This document shows positions 31,279 to 38,883 of a DNA stretch of 64,000 nucleotides, piece after piece. Source of the DNA: Brucella cytisi (GTDB lineage Bacteria; Pseudomonadota; Alphaproteobacteria; Rhizobiales; Rhizobiaceae); contig JAAVLQ010000002.1 of the NCBI GenBank assembly GCA_012103075.1, positions 1,414,001-1,478,000 of the forward strand. Direction: 5' to 3'. Made by a program: the position numbers and the translations under genes. Within the stretch, counting starts at the first letter, position 1. The number at the start of each line of letters is the position of its first letter. The notes below the pieces were generated by a model, which had not been told where the DNA came from, did not search any database, and saw only the letters and a program-made list of their open reading frames with translations.

Positions 31279-31337
31279 GGAGCATTCTGGTGAGGCAATA
31301 TGCTATCCGTTCGGGAGCATTTTTCGATGAGGCAATA
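31278..31337 (+). repeat. tandem copies of the insertion-sequence right end motif
   Basis: GGGAGCATTCTGGTGAGGCA at 31278-31297 and GGGAGCATTTTTCGATGAGG at 31313 onward are two direct copies, about 35 bases apart. Both match the complement of the left end. Doubled end motifs usually are transposase binding sites. Confidence 0.75.
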
Positions 31338-31360
31338 CGAATCTCACCTAGATTGCCGCT

Positions 31361-31486
31361 ATGCATCATCGAGTAGATCTAGTGACGAATAAGCGCCTCG
31401 CGGACCTCGATCCGTTCAAAGACGGTGCCGAAGGTATCCCCACTCGAGTTGCGGCTATTAAAGAGCGGGCATTGATTGACTTGTAG
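31361..31486 (+). pseudogene. short open frame after the insertion sequence, possible gene remnant
   Basis: A 41-residue frame MHHRVDLVTNK to ERALIDL, containing LADLDPFKDGAEG. It is not recognised. The location directly beside the insertion sequence suggests the tail of a gene split by it. From 31487 to 31731 I see no gene. Confidence 0.3.
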
Positions 31487-31731
31487 GACGACTGCCTACC
31501 TATAAGGCCGCGTGTGTTTGCGAACTTCTTTTAGGTTTTCCGAGAAGTACGCACAAAGAAGTGCGCATTATCAGAAGCTGTATTATGATTGCCACATTGG
31601 GATGTGGGCAAGAGCTGGGAACGGCTCTCTTGGCGTACACGCCACTTGTCTCGGTGTTGAATAATGGGTGGCGTGGATTATGCATTCGAAACCGTTAGCC
31701 ACCTCTGCCGTATAAACAAATTGTTGAAACC

Positions 31732-32008
31732 ATGCTGGCACTGAAGATCATCGTTTTTTTTAGCTGCATTTGCCGCCGTTTGCTCATTGGCATTGCATCA
31801 ATTCATCACCCGGATGAAGGAATATGCGTTCTACAAAAACAATGATTGGGACTTTTCCGTTGATAGCGGACTAGACAGAATTGATGAGCGAATTGCCGCG
31901 TATCCTCTTGGTCTCACCAATTGGCAGCGCCTGTATCTTTTCCGCCCTTTCTACATTGCCATGCTCATTTTGGTATTGGTGGTGATGGCGGTTTCGTTAT
32001 TTAAATAA
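31732..32008 (+). CDS. small two-helix membrane protein (T-run frameshift)
   Basis: Removing one T from the eight-T run at 31752-31759 joins MLALKIIVFLAAFAAVCSLA to HQFITRMKEYAFYKNND and a C-terminal helix (FYIAMLILVLVVMAVSLF), giving about 91 residues with membrane segments at both ends. The middle is polar and aromatic-rich. The family is not recognised. Confidence 0.55.
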
Positions 32009-32130
32009 CGTCAGCAGCTAAAAAGAGAGAGGCCGAGTAAACTGAGGAGTGTCCGTCGCAGCATGACTGAATCCTTACCGTTTCGGTCAAGTTGCCTTGG
32101 TGATGCTAAGGGGCCGAGGAAAAACGAGAA

Positions 32131-32286
32131 ATGATGGCGTATTGGGGAACGATTTTTGCCGCTGCGGTCGCCGCCATAGCGCTCACGATAGTCAGCTATA
32201 CATCCTTCCCGCTAGGCGTTCTGTTTCCGATAGCTATTCTTGTTATGATCTACATCGAATGGAGAAGCCGCACTCCGAAGCTTTAA
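32131..32286 (+). CDS. small membrane protein
   Basis: 51 residues starting MMAYWGTIFAAAVAAIA and ending EWRSRTPKL. Almost the whole chain is hydrophobic, enough for two short helices, with a basic C-terminus. GAGGA at 32115-32119 is a possible ribosome binding site. No family recognised. Confidence 0.5.
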   Translation: MMAYWGTIFAAAVAAIALTIVSYTSFPLGVLFPIAILVMIYIEWRSRTPKL

Positions 32287-32326
32287 CCCGGTCGTGCCCA
32301 ATTACGCCGTATAATGGGCCATCAAC

Positions 32327-32677
32327 ATGCAACATGTTGCCACCGCTCTAGCAATCGCTGTTGTCTGCATAGAAGACTTTGGAAGCGATGCTGACGCTAA
32401 CGCAAAGGCCTTGGAAGCCATTGCTGCGGACATTCAGCAGGGATCGCTCGACGAGCGGCGAGCCGTTGCGGAAGCGCTTAACACGCCGGGGCGACCCGAG
32501 TTAATTGATGGCCTTGGCAAAGCATATGGAATAAACAGACCACCAGTCGGCGGGAATCTCTCCGCTTGTCTGCCGGAAGAGACTCGCCGTTCAATCCTTG
32601 CAAAATCGGAAAAATCGAATGTGCTTGAAGTATGCTCTTGTCTTAACTGGCCTACTGACCTTTACCGCAACGGCTGA
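32327..32677 (+). CDS. hypothetical protein
   Basis: A 116-residue frame whose first 75 residues look coding (helical, Ala-rich: ADANAKALEAIAADIQQGSLDERRAVAEAL). The last part (CSCLNWPTDLYRNG) overlaps the signal peptide of the next gene in another frame and is probably an artefact, so the true end is earlier and one indel is likely. Function unknown. Confidence 0.4.
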   Translation: MQHVATALAIAVVCIEDFGSDADANAKALEAIAADIQQGSLDERRAVAEALNTPGRPELIDGLGKAYGINRPPVGGNLSACLPEETRRSILAKSEKSNVLEVCSCLNWPTDLYRNG

Positions 32678-32918
32678 AGCAGCGTTGGCTCCAAATTATC
32701 AACGCGCAAAAGAAATGATGGCAGTAATTGAAGCAGTAGCCGGTGAGATTCCCAGATATCCGGTAACCAAAGTGATCTATCAAAAACCGGGCCAATATCA
32801 GGTGATTGCAGGCCCCTGTTCTATCCGAGCTAAAATCGTTACACGCCCTCAGAATCAGATGATGGTCGGACCTAGGCAGTTTGCGGTTAAGCTTTTTCTA
32901 CAACGATGTGGCAAGTAA
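32619..32918 (+). CDS. small secreted protein with signal peptide
   Basis: Starting at MCLKYALVLTGLL (32619) the protein has a good Sec signal (core ALVLTGLLTFTATAEA) and a mature part of about 78 residues, basic and with two cysteines (AGPCSIRAK and LQRCGK), which could form a disulfide in the periplasm. The family is not recognised. The start is chosen because the signal peptide begins there. Confidence 0.55.
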   Translation: MCLKYALVLTGLLTFTATAEAALAPNYQRAKEMMAVIEAVAGEIPRYPVTKVIYQKPGQYQVIAGPCSIRAKIVTRPQNQMMVGPRQFAVKLFLQRCGK

Positions 32919-32963
32919 GACGTATTAAATGGCCGAGTTTAAATAAAAAGATATCAATTGCTT

Positions 32964-33253
32964 ATGACACTTTACAAAAAAGCCCGGCTATTTCTGATCA
33001 TGGTGTCTGTTCTCGTACTGACATCCCCTGACTGGACGAGAGGCATCGGTGATGCGATCGGGGTGAGCAACGTTACGATTGGATCAGTCGTTTTAGTCCT
33101 CGGCGGCCTTCTGTTCATGTTCGTATTTGTATGCCCCAAATGTTCGTTTTCCCTTTTCAGAAGCGAAGGTTTTTTGGCCTGTATATTTACCATCCATGGC
33201 CCAACAAGGTCTGCTCCGAGTGCGGTCATAATAATTCCGGTGCTGATCGCTAG
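32964..33253 (+). CDS. membrane-anchored zinc-ribbon protein (T-run frameshift)
   Basis: As given, the frame runs to 33317 with an implausible Pro/Ser-rich tail. Restoring one T in the T run near 33172 gives an ending FFGLYIYHPWPNKVCSECGHN and a stop at 33251-33253. The protein then has two membrane helices (ARLFLIMVSVLVL and VTIGSVVLVLGGLLFMFVFV) followed by CPKC and CSEC, two CxxC knuckles spaced for a single zinc ribbon on the cytosolic side. About 96 residues. Family not recognised. Confidence 0.6.
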
Positions 33254-33439
33254 AATCAGCCCCCAAAAACCGTCAACTGAACCAACAAGAAAGCTAAGCC
33301 GAAGCCCCAGCCATTAACTCAATTGTGGAGTACTTTCCGCCGCGAAGATCGCTCGCGAGGGTTTGACGTTCGGACACGACTTTTGCGGCAGATATTCCCC
33401 TGAAAAATCGGCACTGGCGATCCTGTCGAAAAAAAAAAC

Positions 33440-34026
33440 TTAGGAGTTACGCGACAAACCAGCGGCTAGGCTTGCTGCATATGAGATAATCTTACGAGCA
33501 GCCTCGACCGGAGGCATATCGGTGGTGTCAATGTCCAGACGGTGAGGATGACTGACGCGCAATAGTTCCGTTGTCTGGCGTTTACGTGCGGCTGCAACAG
33601 CGTCGGTCATTTTAAAACGCTCTGCTCGGTCTGGAGACGCCATACGACAGGAGTGTGCTGTATCCGACGCTGTCAGGATCACTGGCACGAACACACTGCG
33701 GCGGGCGATAGCAAGCTGCTCGACTTTTTCATAGGTCGCCCGATCACCGGATCACTTTCGAGAAGGCAATTTGTCAGAACAAAACTGGCATCCGATGGAG
33801 CTAGCTCCTCCATAGCCAACAACGCTTGATCGCGAATGACGCCAATCATATCCCATACGCGTTCAGGCAGTGACGTCCTGCCATCTACCTGAATGAGAGA
33901 GAAAATGACATTGTTTGCTAGATGATTGTCGAAAAGTCGTGCGTTTGTGGCATCTACGATAGCACGCGCAACTGTCAGTTTACCAACAGCATAATGACCG
34001 ATCAGATAGATGATGGTATTCTTCAT
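33440..34026 (-). CDS. P-loop NTPase/kinase-like protein (one frameshift)
   Basis: IIYLIGHYAVGKLTVARAI is a Walker A motif (GxxxxGK) at residues 4-20. The remaining sequence (ARLFDNHLANNVIF, then FVPVILTASDTAHSCRMASPDRAERFK) resembles the AAA/shikimate-kinase-like small nucleotide kinases found as island cargo. The frame breaks near 33725 and the true continuation is YEKVEQLAIARRSVFVPVIL. About 195 residues. Start MKNTII at 34026. Substrate unknown; it may phosphorylate a small molecule or RNA end. Confidence 0.65.
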
Positions 34027-34103
34027 GCTCTCCTCAGACCAAAAATAGCAGAAACCAGTCATGTGGACACAATTGCTGAAGTGAAACAAGCACACTTGGC
34101 AAA

Positions 34104-34158
34104 ATCAACTCAGCTAAGGACGATGCGTAATTCGGAGTGACGAAAATGCTGAGTTGAT
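34104..34158. repeat. 55-base palindromic element
   Basis: ATCAACTCAGC (34104-34114) and GCTGAGTTGAT (34148-34158) are exact inverted repeats around 33 bases. The surrounding 34027-34350 holds no gene that I can support, so this is the only structured feature there. Confidence 0.5.
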
Positions 34159-34350
34159 AAATGGTCGGATACAACAGTGACAGCACACAAGTAACAAGGG
34201 GCGAAAGCCCGTTCGTGCATCGCCACGATTTGAAGAGCTGCAAGGATTGGGGATCGTTCAGCTACGGGCCGACCTCTAGCCAGCTCCGGTACATTCTTAA
34301 TCATGAACAGCACGGCGAGGATGCATTCGCTGGACAACCTAGATAAGCGC

Positions 34351-34629
34351 CTACTTACGCCCGCGCTGGCTCTCAACGCAGGTCTTTGCATTCTTCCCGT
34401 GCGCACATTCGTCTTCTTCTGGCTTTTTCAAGCGGTCCTGCTTCTCTGGCTCAGAATTCAGTGGAACCTGAACCGCATCAGGGTCAGAGGGCGGCAGATT
34501 GGGAGAAGGTGGCGGATTGCCCGGCACCTCTGGTTCTTGCGTGCCTGATTGTGTTGGCATACCTGATTCCTGCGCAGCCGCTATATTCGGGGCTATAAAT
34601 AGTAGCGCAAAAATGACTATACTTTTCAT
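34351..34629 (-). CDS. small secreted proline-rich protein
   Basis: Starting at MKSIVIFALLF (34629) there is a clear signal peptide ending AAAQ, and a mature part of about 72 residues rich in Pro, Ser, Asp and Glu (GNPPPSPNLPPSD), ending with ECAHGKNAKTC, a Cys pair. The frame continues upstream to 34824 through another membrane-like segment; that portion is listed separately because two export signals in one chain are unlikely. No family recognised. Confidence 0.5.
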   Translation of the reverse strand: MKSIVIFALLFIAPNIAAAQESGMPTQSGTQEPEVPGNPPPSPNLPPSDPDAVQVPLNSEPEKQDRLKKPEEDECAHGKNAKTCVESQRGRK

Positions 34630-34824
34630 TTTCCTAATCCGAACGTAAATCGTGGAACTGCTTGAGCCCTCGTTCCGCATCTTGCGAAAGAAAAGCCTAT
34701 TGATCCCCAGAAGAGCCCTGTTCGCCGCTGTTCTGGGAATTACCCCATAATAATAAGGTATTGCGAAGATAAATCCCAAGATCACAGCAACGGCTAAAAT
34801 CAAGAACAGCATCAACTTACGCAA
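34630..34824 (-). CDS. possible small membrane protein upstream of the proline-rich protein
   Basis: MRKLMLFLILAVAVILGFIF begins a strongly hydrophobic N-terminal helix, followed by PYYYGVIPRTAANRALL and a basic stretch. It is in frame with the downstream secreted protein without a stop; an indel may have removed the stop, or the whole 157-residue frame is one protein. Unidentified. Confidence 0.4.
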
Positions 34825-34937
34825 TCACTTCTTCTGTCCAAGACAGACTAAACGAACAGATACCAGTCAGGTTCCGTCCTCTCGACAAACATCTGCGGCG
34901 CGCTATCTGCCGAAAACAAAATATTCAGGGGATCACG

Positions 34938-35747
34938 ATGTCCAGTTCGGAAGAGACGGAGCCGACAGCAGATGGGTTGAAGGAACGACTTCCATCGAAG
35001 TCAGCCGCCATCCACGAGCTAATCCGGCGTGATGGAGAGAAGGAAATAAACCGCGAAGCAATGGCACTTTTATGGTCTGCTATTGCAGGCGGAATTTCCA
35101 TGAGTACGTCAATGATCGCTCGCGGCATTCTGGAGACTTACCTTCCAGAAAGCGATCTCTTTTTCCTTGTGAGCTCAGCAGGATACACGGTCGGGTTCAT
35201 TATCGTCATCATTGCCAATCAACAGCTGTTCACCGAAAATACGATCACTCCTGTTTTACCATTTATGACGGAACCAACTTTATCTCACTTCCTGAAAATG
35301 ATCAGGCTGTGGGCCATTGTTCTCTTCGGGAACCTGATCGGTGGCGCTATTGCAGCCTTCGTTATGGTTAGTATGCCGATTTTCTCGGACGAAGTAACCG
35401 GGACGTTTGTTGACATGGGTAAACATCTCATGGCCAACAGCAGCAATGAGTTGTTCAGCAAGGGAATAATGTCTGGTTGGCTTATCGCCACATTGGTCTG
35501 GATGCTACACAGCACGAAACAAGGGCATATAGCGTTAATATTCCTCATCACATACCTCATAGCTATCGGCGATTTAACGCACATCGTAGTGGGTTCAATT
35601 GAGGTGCTGTTTTTACTTATGATTGGAGAAGTCACCCCGTTCGACAGCATCTTTAAGTTCGGGTTCCCAACTTTGGTCGGGAACGTCATAGGAGGAACGT
35701 TCATCTTTGGGTTAATTTCGCACGCTCAGGTGCGTGCAGACGAATAG
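34938..35747 (+). CDS. formate/nitrite transporter (FNT) family channel
   Basis: An intact 269-residue inner-membrane protein. After a soluble N-terminus of about 45 residues come six hydrophobic helices. The FNT signatures are visible as ALLWSAIAGGISMS, the NQQLFTENT stretch at the second helix, FGNLIGGAIAAF with the conserved GNxxGG, and VGNVIGGTFIFGL at the end. Such pentameric channels carry formate, nitrite, hydrosulfide or lactate. The longer N-terminus and the EMALL-like first helix place it in the YfdC-like branch, whose substrate is not established. Confidence 0.87.
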   Translation: MSSSEETEPTADGLKERLPSKSAAIHELIRRDGEKEINREAMALLWSAIAGGISMSTSMIARGILETYLPESDLFFLVSSAGYTVGFIIVIIANQQLFTENTITPVLPFMTEPTLSHFLKMIRLWAIVLFGNLIGGAIAAFVMVSMPIFSDEVTGTFVDMGKHLMANSSNELFSKGIMSGWLIATLVWMLHSTKQGHIALIFLITYLIAIGDLTHIVVGSIEVLFLLMIGEVTPFDSIFKFGFPTLVGNVIGGTFIFGLISHAQVRADE

Positions 35748-35890
35748 CCATGCGATGGAGGAGCGCGCATGCAATCTGTATAATATTTCCGCGACATATG
35801 AACCATGCGGCGCCTGAGGAGGAAATTTTTCGGAACCGCTGAAACCTGTCCACCCGCAGATGTATGTGAAGGGGGGAAGCAGATAGCTGC

Positions 35891-36343
35891 GTGACAAGTA
35901 TCCGCAATCTCACCTCGCCTCACTGGCGGAGACGACAGGGCGCAGAAAGCCAAAGCGTCAATCCGACCCAAAGACGAAGCGCAGCCGCTTCGCTGGTTCG
36001 CTCTCAATGAGGAAAAGCCGCTTTTCGCATTCGCTGACATCTGGTCGGCTTGGAAAGGCTTGATGAAAAGAAGGAAGGACCGGTCGCGGTCGATATCTTT
36101 GGGTTTCTCTCCACAGAAACGAATGCCGTCCTAAAGCCAATTCACCCGCGGGCAATGACCGTCGTTTCCCGCACCACGGAAGAATTACACATTTGTCTAC
36201 ATGCTACATGGGATGGAATGCAGAAGCACCCACCCGATGTTGATTTGATCAATCTAATGCCGGGCAATGGCAATAAGGCGCGAAGGACGCGCAAGCAAGA
36301 TTGTTTTGAACGGCGCCTCAAAACGCCAGTCACGACGACCTAA
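35891..36343 (+). pseudogene. SRAP (YedK/HMCES) family remnant
   Basis: SRAP proteins cap abasic sites in single-stranded DNA through an N-terminal Cys2. Recognisable pieces here are VTSIRNLTSPHWRR, RPKDEAQPLRWFALNEEKPL, FAFADIWSAWKG, then in another frame IFGFLSTETNAVLKPIHPRAM with the conserved HPRAMP-like motif. The N-terminal third with the catalytic Cys is missing and at least three frame changes are needed. More degraded than the core genes around the island, so real decay is likely. Confidence 0.65.
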
Positions 36344-36804
36344 CTTCGATTCAGATTGAGGGAGACCGCGATGTCTAATCGTTCCGTGGTCCGCCCCTAT
36401 GCGTGAGGAGAAGTATCTTGATCGCAATAATGACTGCCACTCTGCAATCTCCGATTGTACCGTGAACCTAGTTGAAGAAACAGAGAAGGCCGGGTGATCC
36501 GCCACGGAGGCAGCCAGAGCGATCAAGGACGTGTCTGGCGGCTTGTTCAATGGGTATTTTGGCAAATTCCCCACGAATTGGGCAAGAGATACGACCGCGC
36601 AGCGTTCTGATCGCCAGAACAAGAAAAATATTAATTTTGGCCAAGCCTTGTAAAAAATATCATAGAGGAATATATTACCAAATATCGATTTTGTAATCGA
36701 ACGACAAGACGCTTATTGCGCCCTGATTTTTCTTTCAATTTCGTAACAATAGCAACGAGTTTATTCGTTGTTTCCCAAACCATGCAAATTGAAAGGAAAT
36801 CAAT
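36344..36804 (+). other. intergenic region upstream of cspA
   Basis: No gene is supported. The first part (36344-36640) contains scattered coding-like pieces (for example GGLFNGYFGKFPTNWAR) consistent with decay. The last 160 bases are AT-rich and form the promoter and long 5' leader of cspA, as expected for cold-shock genes whose leader controls translation. Confidence 0.5.
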
Positions 36805-37014
36805 ATGGCAAATGGAACAGTAAAATTCTTTAATGGCGGCAAAGGATTTGGATTTATCCAACCCGAAGATGGATCTCCAGATGTTTTTGTTCACATTTCC
36901 GCAGTTGAACGCGCAGGATTGCATACGCTCAACGAAGGTCAAAGGGTTAGCTTCGAGCTCGTAGCTGATCGCCGTTCTGGCAAGAAAGCCGCTGATAATC
37001 TGCAAGCACTTTAG
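36805..37014 (+). CDS. cspA: cold-shock protein
   Basis: 69 residues, intact. The cold-shock domain carries RNP1 as KGFGFIQP and RNP2 as VFVHISAV, with the N-terminal GTVKFFN. It binds single-stranded RNA and DNA as an RNA chaperone. GAAAGGAAATC just upstream provides the ribosome binding site. A terminator follows at 37083-37115, and an rpsU paralogue lies downstream, a pairing seen in other Rhizobiales. Confidence 0.92.
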   Translation: MANGTVKFFNGGKGFGFIQPEDGSPDVFVHISAVERAGLHTLNEGQRVSFELVADRRSGKKAADNLQAL

Positions 37015-37082
37015 TTTTAGTGTTCAGACATTGCCTTCGATCCCCGACCACGGATGTACTGGCACTGATCGTTGAGGCGATT

Positions 37083-37115
37083 AAAAGGTCGGGTTTTCCC
37101 GGCCTTTTGTTTTTC
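37083..37115 (+). terminator. Rho-independent terminator after cspA
   Basis: AAAAGGTCGGG and CCCGGCCTTTT pair with one wobble around TTTT and are followed by GTTTTTC. Confidence 0.75.
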
Positions 37116-37354
37116 GCCCATAAGCGGAGGTCAAAACATCCAAACGGTGTTCTCGCATCGACAGGATAGACCTCAACAATTCCAATTATTTCGGCGGAAC
37201 CGATGTTACGGCGATCATATGGAAGCTAATCTCGCACCCGTTCAATCCTTCACCGGAAAGTGTGACCTTTCCAGAACAAGAACAATGAAAATGCTTGAAG
37301 AAAAATCGACCGAACCAACTAAAGATACGCTCTTCAAAAAGACCCTTGTCACGT

Positions 37355-37486
37355 ATGGAAGCGAAAAACGCGATAACCGACAAAACCGCAAAAGCTATTC
37401 TCGAGACAGAAAAAGCCGCTGTCGTTGCCAAAACAGAGCGGCTGCGAGCTGCGCGATTGGAACACAACCAACCACCAAAGCCATAG
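37355..37486 (+). CDS. small helical protein between cspA and rpsU
   Basis: 43 residues, [20 protein letters not shown] then [21 protein letters not shown]. The pattern is one amphipathic helix with a basic RLRAARL end; similar very short proteins accompany cspA/rpsU in Rhizobiales as far as I recall, with no assigned function. It ends 11 bases before the rpsU start, consistent with co-transcription. Confidence 0.55.
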   Translation: MEAKNAITDKTAKAILETEKAAVVAKTERLRAARLEHNQPPKP

Positions 37487-37497
37487 TTAGGAATTTA

Positions 37498-37761
37498 ATG
37501 CAGGTACTTGTACGAGACAACAATATTGATCAAGCGCTGCGCGTGCTCAAAAAGAAAATGCAGCGAGAAGGCATTTTCCGTGAACTTCGAGAGCGCAGAG
37601 CATACGAAAAGCCATCCGAAAAACGCACTCGCGAAAAAGGAGAGGCTATTCGACGAGCACGTAAGGATGCGAAAAAGAGGGCAAAAAGGGAAGGCTTGTT
37701 ACCCAAGCCCAAGCGCAAGGCACCGACCACGCCCCGGCGAAGCCAAACAGCTTCTAATTAG
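37498..37761 (+). CDS. rpsU: 30S ribosomal protein S21 paralogue
   Basis: 87 residues starting [25 protein letters not shown], the bS21 core, then [16 protein letters not shown] and a long lysine/arginine tail ([14 protein letters not shown]). bS21 sits near the anti-Shine-Dalgarno region of the small subunit and affects initiation. The open frame extends far upstream to 37072, but the domain and its ATG at 37498 define the start. Rhizobiales often carry more than one copy; location in an island suggests an accessory copy. Confidence 0.9.
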   Translation: MQVLVRDNNIDQALRVLKKKMQREGIFRELRERRAYEKPSEKRTREKGEAIRRARKDAKKRAKREGLLPKPKRKAPTTPRRSQTASN

Positions 37762-38560
37762 ACCCTGCTGATCAATAAACACCGGCTTAGAAACGCGTGG
37801 CTATGATTTGATCGATTGTACGGTTAATGGCATACAGAGGGGTGATAAGAGAACTGTTCCCGAAGAATGACCTGCCCCCGGCGAAACAATTAACTCTTGT
37901 AAGAGTTTTACTAGTGCAAGAACACAACTTCGCGCCTGCAAACCCCAACCAGCACCTGAACCACTACTGGCGTCGCCCTGCCGTGCTCATCCCCGGCCGG
38001 GCATTTTCTTATTATCCGATGGGTTGTACGAAGTTCAGCGGATAAGCGCGAGGCAAGGACATGCACCTCATTTGCCGCGCGCGGGCCCGACGCTCGTAGA
38101 GAGCGTCTGGGATATGTTATGAATGGAAACATCAAACGGGGCGGAACAATGGAGCGCTCACATATTGACGATGCGACCCGTCCAATGAGATGCAGGAGCC
38201 GTTCAGTGCACGATGCGTTCAGCGTGCAGTACCGGGACTTCGAAAGAAGCAGATCGCATCCGTCCCAGCAAATATTCAGTAAAAGCTAGGCCGGAGTCAC
38301 GTGCCACCATACATCAAAGTATTTCGAGGACAGTACCGGTTGAATGGCGATCACGACCACTTACGAAATAAACCCCCGCAGCGGGGACTACATTTTTAAT
38401 CTGCACCAACACGGCTCGCACTTGGTCGAGAAGTTTATTCGTCGCCTACAGTCCTTCTCGGGTTTCGTTCTGCATTTCGTCCTTGTACTCGCGTAACTGC
38501 TTTACGCGATCGTCAATATCCACACGACACACATCTCCGCCCCGAACAAGTCCACACGGT
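37762..38560. other. long stretch without a supported gene
   Basis: Open frames are short. A 46-residue plus-strand frame (38149-38289, MERSHIDDATRPMRC) and a minus-strand tail near 38439-38530 (DIDDRVKQLREYKDEMQNE, coiled-coil-like) are the only coding-like pieces. I cannot assign either. The base composition and lack of conserved motifs fit decayed island sequence. Confidence 0.4.
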
Positions 38561-38561
38561 C

Positions 38562-38822
38562 GTGCAACTGATCGCCGCTGTCTTTCCGGGCTTGGCTAGT
38601 GGCCAAAATGAAGCAATCAGCACACCGCTAAAGAACGCAATCAGTGTGATTGCTGACGGCGGCTTAGAATTGACATCAAAAGCTGTTCACCCCTATATTT
38701 GGCACAGCTCCAGTCAAAGGACCTTTGATACCTACGGTCGCCTATTTCCTTCGCTGAATGAGGGAGCAGAGTTGGCGGTGACAGAACAAGCGCTGCTCGC
38801 TATCGACGCGGCATGCAACTAG
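38562..38822 (+). pseudogene. C-terminal remnant of a tyrosine recombinase (integrase)
   Basis: From about 38700 the frame reads HSSSQRTFDTYGRLFPSLNE and continues AELAVTEQALL. This matches the end of phage-type integrases: LGHSS, then TxDTYGHLFP with the nucleophile Tyr, then acidic residues and a helix. The upstream 45 residues of the frame are not integrase-like, so the catalytic Arg/His boxes are missing. The position 35 bases before the tRNA-like repeat agrees with an integrase next to its attachment site. Confidence 0.65.
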
Positions 38823-38856
38823 ATTCAACAATGATATCAATGCCAGATGAAACACC

Positions 38857-38883
38857 CTGACTCCGTAAGTCTTGGTTCGATCC
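38857..38883 (+). repeat. degenerate copy of the tRNA-Gln 3' half, probable att site
   Basis: CTGACTCCG, two differing bases, AGTCTTGGTTCGA, one deleted base and TCC match tRNA-Gln positions 28621-28648 in the same orientation, covering the end of the anticodon loop through the T loop. The similarity stops before the acceptor stem. With the tRNA this forms the pair of direct repeats expected of an element integrated at a tRNA gene. Confidence 0.7.

Larger units (their letters stand above)
29725..31337 (+). mobile_element. insertion sequence with DDE transposase
   Basis: The left end TGCCTCATCTGATTTGCTCC and the right end GGGAGCATTTTTCGATGAGG are imperfect inverted repeats bounding the transposase. 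The left end forms an exact 18-base inverted repeat with an inner copy (29761-29778); the right end has two direct copies of the same motif (31278-31300 and 31313-31337). I do not see a convincing target-site duplication. The terminal design and protein resemble a group of integrase-catalytic-domain elements frequent in Rhizobiales and other Proteobacteria (ISNCY-like), named from memory. Confidence 0.75.
28664..38883. mobile_element. decayed genomic island inserted at tRNA-Gln
   Basis: The region starts at the 3' end of tRNA-Gln(CTG) and ends at a degenerate copy of that tRNA's 3' half (38857-38883), preceded by the C-terminal tail of a tyrosine recombinase (38700-38822). The contents are accessory: an XRE fragment, an insertion sequence, orphan small proteins, an SRAP pseudogene, an extra cspA/rpsU pair and long stretches without convincing genes. 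Genes on both sides of the island are ordinary chromosomal ones. The element is immobile if the integrase is as truncated as it appears. Confidence 0.65.

Noticed and set aside
29727..31337. CRISPR-like repeats
   Set aside because: The repeated GGGAGCA...GATGAGG units are insertion-sequence ends: only a few copies, inverted as well as direct, without regular spacers. No CRISPR array or cas gene was seen in the window.
37827..38045. 72-codon plus-strand frame after rpsU
   Set aside because: Composition is not protein-like and no start signal is visible.
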